Below are positions 55,642 to 64,000 of a stretch of DNA of 64,000 bases, one piece after another. A program made the position numbers and the translations under genes. Position 1 is the first letter of the stretch; the number at the start of each line of letters is the position of its first letter. The stretch lies in NCBI GenBank assembly GCA_965153355.1, contig OZ231127.1, positions 87,544,001-87,608,000 on the forward strand, read 5' to 3'. The notes under the pieces are model-generated. The model did no database searches and was not told where the DNA came from. It saw only the letters and a list, made by a program, of their open reading frames with translations. The DNA is from Flaccisagitta enflata (Eukaryota > Chaetognatha > Sagittoidea > Aphragmophora).

Positions 55642-55994
55642 ATTCACGCTGTTAACATGATCCACCAGAATGACCGCGATTGTTGTCCTCACTACAAACA
55701 CACCCACACTCCCAGACTTTTCCCCCTCTCTCCGGAACTGAGCAGAGCGCACGTTTTCATACGTGAGATGACTTGTATTCTATTCTATGCTCTCAGTTCT
55801 CTATTCAAGCGTCATAAACTAGCAGATGGTTATTTCGATGTGGGGATTAGATGAGGGAAAACACATTGAAAAAGATGGTGTCGCTGAATGAACAAATGGA
55901 TTTACATGGATATTCATGCCATATTCAGGGACTCATTAACATGTAGATTGAGCGAAGAAAATACCGCGTAAAGTATAGGCTTGCATAAAATGAT

Positions 55995-56208
55995 CAAAGC
56001 CGGATACACGGCTACCCTAGTCAAGTGTGGGTGGGCAGGGGCCGTATTTGAGGTCACTTGATCACTTGGGCAGGAGCAGTGAGGCCAAAGACCGCAAAAA
56101 AAAACAAAAAAAAGTAAAGTGTGATGGACCGACCGACTGACGGAACGATCAACGGACCGACGGACCGACAAAGCGGGGTGTAGAGTCGCGTAGCACGCGA
56201 CTAAAAAG
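55995..56208 (+). mobile_element. Hairpin SINE-like element
   Basis: Complete copy in TRPC intron 5. Confidence 0.87.
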
Positions 56209-56344
56209 AAATCCATACTAGGCAGAAGATTCTTTTTATTCTTTTAGCAGTGAGCCTTAATGATGATGAAGAGAGCGACGCACCTTACATGCGAGTCGCA
56301 AATGAGCTAAGATACAAACGACCGACTGATCGGTCGTTTGATTA

Positions 56345-56567
56345 AAAACAAGGCCGGTACACGGCTACCCCAGTCGCGTGCGGGTGGGCAGGGGCCGTAT
56401 TTGAGGTCACTAGCTCATTTGGGCAGGAGCAGGGAGGCCAAAGACCTCAAAATCTCCAAAAAGTAAAGTGTGCAGACGGACGGACCGACTGACCGACGGA
56501 TGGACGGACGAAGGGATGGATGGACCGATAAAGCGGGGTGTAGAGTCGCATAGCACGCTAATTAAAA
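56345..56567 (+). mobile_element. Hairpin SINE-like element
   Basis: Complete but for a decayed last arm (gcatagcacgctaatt); flanks share attaaaa. Confidence 0.83.
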
Positions 56568-56654
56568 GAGACCCCTTATGTCGTAAACACGCATCTTGAA
56601 ATAAAGTTGATGAAAAGTAGAAGCAGGGACGCATTTGGGGGGCAAAATGGTTGA

Positions 56655-57298
<644 letters not shown>

Positions 57299-57394
57299 GA
57301 TCACGTGATCGCGACTGTGAATTTCAAAATCGTCACAGCTCACACACAAAGTCCCAAAGAGATGGCAACCAATCGCTCAGAAACAAAGTCGAAT

Positions 57395-57632
57395 ACACGA
57401 CAAACCAAGTCGCGTGCGGGTGGGAAGCGATGAAAACGATCCGCTGAGAAGAAGCGGTGTTGCTAAAACCGCCTGTAAATGATAAGACATGGATACACGG
57501 CAATCCGGTCGCGGACGGTTGGGTAGGAGCAGTGATGCGAGAACCGCTCGCAATGTAACGATGTTACGGATGGGAGGGACCGATGGACCGACCGACATGG
57601 CAAGGTGTAGAGTCGCGAGTCCGCGATTAAAA
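57395..57632 (+). mobile_element. Two hairpin elements in tandem
   Basis: A fragment to about 57480, then a copy of the catggcaag subfamily (57485-57632) ending gtcgcgagtccgcgattaaa. Confidence 0.72.
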
Positions 57633-57889
57633 AGGCTCGGGTTTACAAACCGACGGATGGCCCAAAGTATGGACCAGCATATGAACCGATGGAAAGACAT
57701 AGCGTGTCATAGTGTCGTGAGCAGGCAACAAAAGAAAGAATGAATTTGGAGGAAAGAAAAAACCCGCGGTGCAAAACGAAACTCACACTCGGAGATAAGA
57801 AATGCGAATAAGTAAACAAAAACAAAAACTCCCCCAAAAGATAAGGAGAGAGAAACAGAAGAACAAACTTGAGTTTGAGGTGGGAAAAA

Positions 57890-58650
57890 AAAACTTAACG
57901 GCAACCTTAATCGCGTATGGGTGGGCACTGAGCAGGGGTAGTGAAGAAGGCCAGTCAAGTTTTTGGCAGGAGTGGCGATGCGAAAAAAAACAAGCTAAAT
58001 CGACAAATGAACCAGCTCGACCAACGCGATTGACCAACCGACCAATCGACCAACCGACCAACCAATAGACTAACCGACGAAAAAGTGGTTTATACTATCT
58101 TGGAAAAAATAAAAGTCCAAGCTGGATAAGCGAATGATTTGATTTCAAATTTGATAAAATAATGACCATTTTTATTAGCCTACTATTCAAATTAACCTTT
58201 TTAGAGTTTAGAAACTGCTTGTATCTGTAAGGGCATGCTTTGGTAAAGAGTATAATGCCATTTTGAAGTACAATCCCTCCACACAATTTGTTTACAATTT
58301 CTGAGAATCACTTTTTTTTTATGTAGAACCCAAACGAAAAAAGCTAGGAGTCTCTGCTTGGCGGCAATGGATAGCCCTGATCAAGCGCTTCAAAATGGTC
58401 ACCGATTTTCCTTTCAAATTTTGCAAATCAAAGCGACACTGTAACAAAACGTCATGCATTCATATTCTATTTAAGTTTTGCAAAACTATGAGTTTCAGCT
58501 TGGCGCCATTTGCTAGTCCTGTTTATTAGCTTCATTTTGGTCATCAATTTTCATATCAAATCATGTATATCAAAGCTGTAATATGACTAAACGTCCTGGA
58601 CTTTTATTTTTTCCAAGATAGTAGAGTCGCGTAGCACGCGACTGATAATA
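57890..58650 (+). mobile_element. Hairpin SINE-like element split by a MITE
   Basis: The 5' part ends at agtggttta; after the 527-bp MITE it resumes tagagtcgcgtagcacgcga. Confidence 0.82.
58095..58621. mobile_element. Tc1/mariner-type MITE, 527 bp (CTATCTTGG family), nested
   Basis: Same ends as the copy at 2385, TA duplicated. Longer because an internal block of about 170 bp (cttggcgg.. to tcaaaatggtcac) is repeated. Inserted into a hairpin element (57890-58094 continues at 58622). Confidence 0.88.
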
Positions 58651-58691
58651 GAGAACCACAAATAACGGCATTTAATTTCAGTTGCGGTATG

Positions 58692-58760
58692 CGACTCTAC
58701 ACCTTTCTCTGTCGGTCCGTCCTTCCGTCGTTTCGTCCATCCGTAACGTTATTGAAATAC
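58692..58760 (-). mobile_element. Hairpin element, 3' fragment
   Basis: tgcgactctacacctttctc plus ggtccgtccttccg. Confidence 0.6.
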
Positions 58761-59303
58761 AGTTTCTTGTGTCTTTTAACAAAAGAATTTTCAGTCATAG
58801 ACACGCGGTTTTAAGAGATGAAGAAACGAGGCCAAGTAGGCCAATAAGGTGCGTCGAACGAATGCATTACCGACCAAACGACAGACCGACCAACAGACAG
58901 AGTCGGTTATTTGGAAAAAAGTCGAAGAATACCTTCGGCTTTTTGAGACCTGCGGAGGAATTTGGTTTTCCCTTTGTCCTGTGAGTCTTTTGAGGAAGTT
59001 GATGCTTTTTTTGGGCCAAACGAGCCTACGTATGAAACTAACAGCTAAGAAAGAGCTAATTCTCCTCTTTCAGATAACGCCAAGCAGAATTCTGTGCAAT
59101 CAATAATTTTGGAGCTTTGAATTTTTGAATCTTTTTTTGTTTTTCCGCATTTTTTGCGTTTTCTCAAAAAACGAGGAATCAAGTTAGTTGAAGTCTGTTT
59201 GAACTTTGAAATGTCCTAGGTGATAATTGTGCATCCTGGCAGCACAGTCTCTCTCTCATTTCAACACCGGACTTTATAAGAGGCTTTGTCTGTCAGTCCA
59301 TCC

Positions 59304-59308
<5 letters not shown>

Positions 59309-59395
<87 letters not shown>

Positions 59396-59425
59396 TCTCT
59401 TTCTTTTTCTCTCTCTCTCTCTCTT
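59309..59425. repeat. (CT)n microsatellite
   Basis: In TRPC intron 5. Confidence 0.95.
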
Positions 59426-59657
59426 CCTCTTTCTCTAAGCATTTACGACTTTTTTCCTACGGCGATTAGCCGCCTTTATTGGTAAGGGTGCGTTAGCGCA
59501 CCTAAAAAGAGCGTAAAAAGCTAAGGGGAGGTTCCGTTTATTGAGTCGCGCGGCACAGAAAGTAAGAAATGAGTAATGGCTTCTATTGAAGAAAGTAATA
59601 CAGTTACCCATTCAAGCTCACAAAGAATGCTATCTGAATACGGCTGAATGGGCAAAC

Positions 59658-59660
<3 letters not shown>

Positions 59661-59721
<61 letters not shown>

Positions 59722-59743
59722 GTAAGGCATAGAGAGGGAAAAA

Positions 59744-59787
<44 letters not shown>
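59661..59787. repeat. (GA)n and (CA)n microsatellites
   Basis: GA at 59661-59713 and CA at 59749-59787, just upstream of the first degenerate exon 6 copy. Confidence 0.95.
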
Positions 59788-59789
<2 letters not shown>

Positions 59790-59821
59790 AACACTGATGC
59801 AACTCATACACTAACAAAACT

Positions 59822-60199
59822 GTAAAACAAATTCACTTGAAAGTCTCCTTCATTTTGATTCAAGCAACAACAAGTGCATGAAAATGGAGAAGGGGAGAAG
59901 GGGGGCCGGTCAGAGGGACCCTACCAGGGGGGAAGCCAGGGGAGCCCGGCCAGGGGGGCCTGACCAGGGGGGCCCGCCATTTCTTTCGCTATTTCTGAAC
60001 TCACTTGAAACTCTTCGTTCATTTTCATTCAGGCAACAACAAAAAAAGATGAAGATGGAGAAGGGGGAGAGGGGGGCGTCCAACTAAGGGGGGCAGTGGG
60101 GGGCCTGACAAAGGGGGGGGGGGCAACAGTAGGGGGTCCGCCATTTCTCCCGCCGGTTCTGAACTCACGTGAAAGTTTCCTTCCTTCATTTTGATTCAG
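59822..60199 (+). repeat. Degenerate upstream copies of the exon 6 acceptor region
   Basis: The segment 'cacttgaaag..cttcattttgattcag' plus the first bases of exon 6 appears three times: around 59834, 60003 and 60165 (the last is the real one). In the first the acceptor reads attcaag|caacaacaag, in the second attcag|gcaacaac. Between them lie G-rich stretches of ggggggcc type. The unit is about 160-175 bp. Confidence 0.75.
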
Positions 60200-60267
60200 G
60201 CAATGACAAGAGGATGAAGATGCGCGGTCCACCTCCCACAGAAATTGAGGGTCTCATCGTTTTTTGG
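60200..60267 (+). CDS. TRPC: TRPC-type cation channel, exon 6 (S1-S2 loop)
   Basis: A short exon of 68 bases. Two bases complete the Gly codon from exon 5, then the frame gives NDKRMKMRGPPPTEIEGLIV and FW. RGPPPT is typical of the extracellular loop before S2 in insect-type TRP and TRPC proteins, and the final residues start S2. Acceptor tttgattcag, donor tgg|gtgagg. Two degenerate copies of the acceptor and exon start lie upstream (about 59843 and 60020); this third copy is chosen because it alone is in frame and carries RGPPPT. Confidence 0.9.
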
Positions 60268-60530
60268 GTGAGGACCTTTTTTTTTTCTTTTTGACAACTT
60301 TCCCTTCTTCTCCTCTGAAGGTCGCTATTTGCCACGACATTTGCATCCCATCAAGTTAGCGAATATACTTCACCTAATGTGTTATTACTACGCCATTACA
60401 TTAGTGATTTATTCGGAGAGGGGAAAGTTGGTACGGGTAATTAAATCGCTGGAGGTCTGAACAGTTTCTTTGATCATGAAGCCTCATGGTTTCATGCGTT
60501 TTATGCAAAATTTATATGGCTCGCCCGCTT

Positions 60531-60705
60531 TTTAGTCGCGGACACGCGATTCTAGAACTTGCTGTGTCGGTCCGTCGGTCCGTTCATCCACTTGTCCGTC
60601 TGTAACCAGATCAGAATGTGAGCGTTTTGTTTTATTATTATTTTCTTTTTTTTTTTTTTTGCTCTTCCGCGACTACGGGGGAGTATATACGGCCTTGTTT
60701 TTTGT
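60531..60705 (-). mobile_element. Hairpin SINE-like element, tagaacttgc subfamily
   Basis: tttttagtcgcggacacgcg to atatacggccttgttt; lies between exons 6 and 7 of the TRPC gene. Confidence 0.78.
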
Positions 60706-60736
60706 CTCTGTTTCCATCTGCCCGCGTGTCTGTGTC

Positions 60737-60740
<4 letters not shown>

Positions 60741-60822
<82 letters not shown>
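60741..60822. repeat. (CT)n microsatellite in TRPC intron 6
   Basis: Perfect CT repeat about 60 bases before the exon 7 acceptor. Confidence 0.95.
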
Positions 60823-60825
<3 letters not shown>

Positions 60826-60883
60826 GCACAGCTACACCATATAACTCAGTTTTCACTTGCATCTTCTTTTTGTTGATTTTCAG

Positions 60884-61030
60884 GTGACTGGATTTATTTG
60901 GGCGGAGTGTAAACAACTTTGGGAGGAAGGACTCAAGGCCTACGTGAGGCAGTGGTGGAACTGGCTGGATTTCATGATGCTCTCTCTCTACCTTTGCACC
61001 TTTTCACTTAGAATTGTTGCCTATATTCAG
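60884..61030 (+). CDS. TRPC: TRPC-type cation channel, exon 7 (S2-S3)
   Basis: Forty-nine codons, phase 0; acceptor ttgattttcag preceded by a CT repeat about 60 bases earlier, donor cag|gtgagc. The product starts [16 protein letters not shown], the diagnostic S2 end (xGxxWxExKxxWxxG), then [17 protein letters not shown] with [10 protein letters not shown], the S3 helix. Key Glu and Trp positions are kept, so the segment looks functional. Confidence 0.95.
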
Positions 61031-61059
61031 GTGAGCTGTCCATTTTGTTGATACACATT

Positions 61060-61400
61060 TACACCCCGCAATAACGGACCCAAGAGTAACGAAAATCTGC
61101 CCTAACATACGTGAAATCTTAGCCTCCTCTGGACATTTTTTTTCTACAGATTTCTTCTATTGCCAATATCAGATATTAACATGCAATACATGAAACATGT
61201 TAGTCGTTTGACATATTGTTGATACCCGCAATAACAAATGGGACCAACAAATTCTATCTGTTATAGGCGGATTTCTGTTATTGCCAATGAAAGAAATAAA
61301 AAGAATGAACACAAAGCGACCAAGATGCAACATCCATTATAGTGGAATTTTTGTAACTCTTGGATTTGGATTTGTTATTGCAAGATTCAACTGAAAATTA
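61060..61400. repeat. GCAATAA/TTATTGC element remnants
   Basis: Two diverged copies (accccgcaataacgg, gcggatttctgttattgcca). The rest of TRPC intron 7 (62360-63890) shows no gene. Confidence 0.5.
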
Positions 61401-61569
61401 TTAGTATTTGTATTGAGGAGTTGATATAATGACTGTGCCAATGTGCCATCGACAAAAAAGCACATGATGTTGTATCCAATTTCAGTTGACAATCATCGAC
61501 ATCGAAATTGGATACAAAATAGAACTAGGACGGTGTGAAGGTGATGGGTTCCATGACCTCTGCGCAATA

Positions 61570-61715
61570 ACTACTTGTCTGTCGGTCTGTCGGCCTGTCA
61601 GTCTGTTTCATGTTTGTAATCAGTGTCTCTGTTTATCTGTTGGTCTGTCGATAATCAGTGTCTCTATCGGTCCATTGGTAATCAGTATGTCTATCGGTCG
61701 TTTGTTCTGTTGATA
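61570..61715 (-). mobile_element. Hairpin element remnant
   Basis: Only the tgtctgtcggtctgtcgg tract is recognisable. Confidence 0.4.
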
Positions 61716-61743
61716 TAAGCTGAGAGGCATTTTTGACGAGTTA

Positions 61744-62355
61744 CTATCTTCGCCGGAAGAAACGCGACACCTTGGCAATGATATGATTTATTGACCATAC
61801 TGCATACTCTAACAAAATTTAGTACCTAAGAGAGTTTAAAGGTCAAATAAGTTATTCTTTTTGAAAAAAACCAGACTGTGAATCTAAAATGCAATTTATA
61901 TCGCATTTCTTCATTAACAGGGGTGATAACCTTTTCTCATTTGCCTGCAGTTTTTGCAAGCCTATGTTTTTTTAAAAAGGTTTACTCTTTTGCTTGCCAT
62001 TTCTAAATGGCTTGAGCTACAGAGTCCAGATTACGCCACCTTTGAGATTTTTTAATGTAGATTAAATTGAGTTTTTGGAAAATGTGTCTTGCTTCTCCAG
62101 AAGCTAAAATAATAGAAGTTAAAGTCATATGAAATTTAATCTATTATTTTTCACAATTTTTTATCAATTCTGAAAATGACTATTTTCCTTCTTCTGCTCG
62201 CCATTTCTAAAAGCTTTGAGATACAGTGACCTGATCAGACTCATTTTGTAGATCTTTTAAAGAAGATTAATTTCTTTTTTTAAAAAAGTATCTAGCTTCT
62301 CTAGAAGCCAAGATATTCTAGATAGAAGGTGTCGCGTTTCTTTTGGCGAAGATAG
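61744..62355. mobile_element. MITE, 612 bp, in TRPC intron 7
   Basis: 30-bp inverted ends starting CTATCTTCGCC and containing gaaacgcgacacctt; TA on both sides. The first 7 bp match the CTATCTTGG family. Confidence 0.88.
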
Positions 62356-63210
62356 TACTTTGCCTTGTTTCTTGGAAAAGCTGACAAGCAAACCAAATAA
62401 AATAAATATGGTTATGGTTTTGTAAACATGGACATTTTCTTAGGCTTTGTAGAAAGGGCACACGATAACACACCTTTTCTCTCCGAGTCGTCTTTGAGAC
62501 TTTGACAATGTCAAAACAGCGATCAAGACTCAAATTAAGACTTCCTCATGACTATGAGCGTTAAAAAAGTTTTAAGCAGAAGCGCGAGAAGAAAAAAAAA
62601 CACTATTTTTTTTCTTTCTTTCTGCCAAGCGAGTTTAAACAGCATAATTTGACTTTCCAAAGTTTTTCCGTCGGACGACTTGTCCTTTACTCGGATCCAT
62701 GACCTTTGTGAATCAAATGAAAAAAAATCTTTGTTTCATTTTTTTTTTGGTCATTAGTTTCGCATAAATGCATAAATGCATAAATGTCAATGCGCCGAAT
62801 AGTGCCGCAGTACATCTCGCTTTTTCTGTCGTAAATTTTCGGCTAAATTCAGCTCCATTTCCGAGGTCAAATCCATTTCCTCTCTAGCTTGTATTTTGTA
62901 ACAGGAATGTAGAAAATGTCTCAGCATTATTTGCGCAAATACTTTTACTATTCTCAAAGCAAGGGAGGCTTAATCTTTAATGACTGATAAAGCTTGAGCC
63001 TTGTAACTGGGTACCACTTCTTTGATATTGTCGTTTCCAAGAATTCACGACAGTTTTTCTCTGATGAGATAAGAGAGAAGCCATTTCGTCATCTGAAACT
63101 ACATGTATGTCAGTTAATTTCCATTCTTTTAATCCCCGTCATGTTTTGATTAGAACTTAATGATATTTTAAAAGCCGATTCATATTCGTCCCTGGTGAAA
63201 AATGATGTGC

Positions 63211-63275
63211 TTTTTAGTCGCAGACTATCGACTTTATCAGTAGTTTCGTCCTTCCGTTGGTCCGTCTATCTGTAA
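63211..63275 (-). mobile_element. Hairpin element, 3' fragment
   Basis: tttttagtcgcagactatcg plus gtccttccgttggtccg. Confidence 0.55.
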
Positions 63276-63899
63276 TGGTCAAATCTTAAAGGGTAAGAAA
63301 TCGTAATTTTCATTCTGATCATAAATATTTGACCTTAAAATCTGAATATTTTGGCAAATCTCAGGCTCATATCTACACTTTTTTTTTAATAAGAACATCA
63401 TTTCTTTTTTGAAGGCTTCATGTTCTTTTTTTGGAGGTCAAATGAAGCCTACAACTAAAGTTAATATCTAATCATTAAGTCTAGAGACATTTGTAGTATA
63501 TATATTCAAAATTATAGAATATCACTGTAAATATACTTAAATTCAAGCATTCTTTAGATACTTTTTAAGTATAATCATTAGCGAAAAAATTTTTTTTCTA
63601 ATTTGAAACCTTCATATATTCTTAAGATGCTCTTAATTTTAGGGCATTTCGAAGCCTTAATGTTCATATAAACTAGGTTCTTACAAATTTTAAAAAAAAG
63701 TGTATCATAAAGAGGTCTCTTATAAAGAAAACAGTTTATGTCTGTGTAGCTTTCAACACCTGAAAAACGGGCTTGCTTCATCAACCGCGTGCTCATGAGA
63801 GGTGCAACATTATGTTTAATTGCATTAAATTGTTTTCAATAAATTTCAAGTATGTTTTTAAAGATTGTTTATGATAGAATGATTGCTTTTACCTCGCAG

Positions 63900-64000
63900 G
63901 TTCATTATTGGAAATACGGAAGCGCCAAAGAGGAGCGGAAGAATTGGTCTTCCAGCGATCCAACTTTAGTTTCCGAAGGGGTTTTTGCTGTTGCCAACGT
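63900..64000 (+). CDS. TRPC: TRPC-type cation channel, exon 8 (start of S4), cut by window end
   Basis: Acceptor ttacctcgcag, phase 0. The visible part reads VHYWKYGSAKEERKNW then DPTLVSEGVFAVANV, which matches the conserved DPxLxxEGLFAxANxxS block at the start of S4 in TRPC channels. The S5, pore, S6 and TRP box must lie beyond the window. It is preceded by a 2.9-kb intron with no other coding similarity that I recognise. Confidence 0.92.

Overview
The window is nuclear DNA of an animal. Evidence is a multi-exon TRPC-type ion channel gene with GT-AG introns, a LINE reverse transcriptase, a Ty3/gypsy-like polyprotein, and many MITEs, foldback elements and long microsatellites. Protein resemblance and the TRP-like channel suggest an invertebrate, but I cannot name the species. 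There is one 33-base assembly gap (24848-24880).

Host genes. The best-supported gene is the TRPC/TRP channel on the + strand. Eight consecutive exons (48621-48723, 49302-49428, 50813-50992, 52494-52667, 53728-53821, 60200-60267, 60884-61030, 63900 to past the window end) join in one frame. They run from the end of the N-terminal TRP_2/ankyrin region through the pre-S1 elbow, S1, S2 and S3 to the start of S4. Ankyrin exons should lie upstream and were not found. Two exon edges are tandemly duplicated inside the introns: the donor side of exon 3 and the acceptor side of exon 6. Other candidates are two paralogous first exons for a secreted peptide (21251 and 44186, each behind a TATA box), a Gly/Asn-rich RGG-like protein on the - strand (38125-39327), a spliced-looking exon on the - strand (5845-6134) and a small secreted peptide ORF (46881-47039).

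Region by region. 1-6.3 kb: short interspersed hairpin elements, a palindromic MITE, a Tc1/mariner-type MITE and a 5'-truncated LINE. 6.3-19.3 kb: a satellite-like array with a unit near 957 bp, full of GAGACAAACAGAAAAT inverted motifs, bracketed by a 70-bp direct repeat and interrupted by a 3,078-bp hAT-like insertion that carries other repeats. 20-24.5 kb: a Tc1-like element, a secreted-peptide exon, and a 3,112-bp foldback element whose empty site is preserved at 44272. 24.5-28.1 kb: assembly gap, hairpin elements, a GC-rich foldback element and CT microsatellites. 28.1-35.3 kb: a 2,372-codon retrotransposon ORF on the - strand with gag, zinc knuckles, protease, RT and RNase H but no integrase. 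35.3-38 kb: short tandem repeats, a solo LTR and long purine repeats. 38-48.6 kb: the Gly-rich ORF, about 3.3 kb of degenerate 20-bp minisatellite, the second secreted-peptide exon and microsatellites. 48.6-64 kb: the TRPC gene, its introns loaded with dinucleotide, trinucleotide and tetranucleotide repeats, hairpin elements and MITEs.

How it fits together. One SINE-like family, with a conserved 3' hairpin, is spread across the whole window, and MITEs are nested in it. A second family of foldback elements has GCGGCCCC-type ends and internal 20-bp minisatellites. The 21-24.8 kb and 44-48.6 kb regions share the same order (GC-rich element end, secreted-peptide exon, CT tract, start of TRPC exon 1). 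The first copy is cut by the assembly gap, so it may be an alternative haplotype or a segmental duplication.
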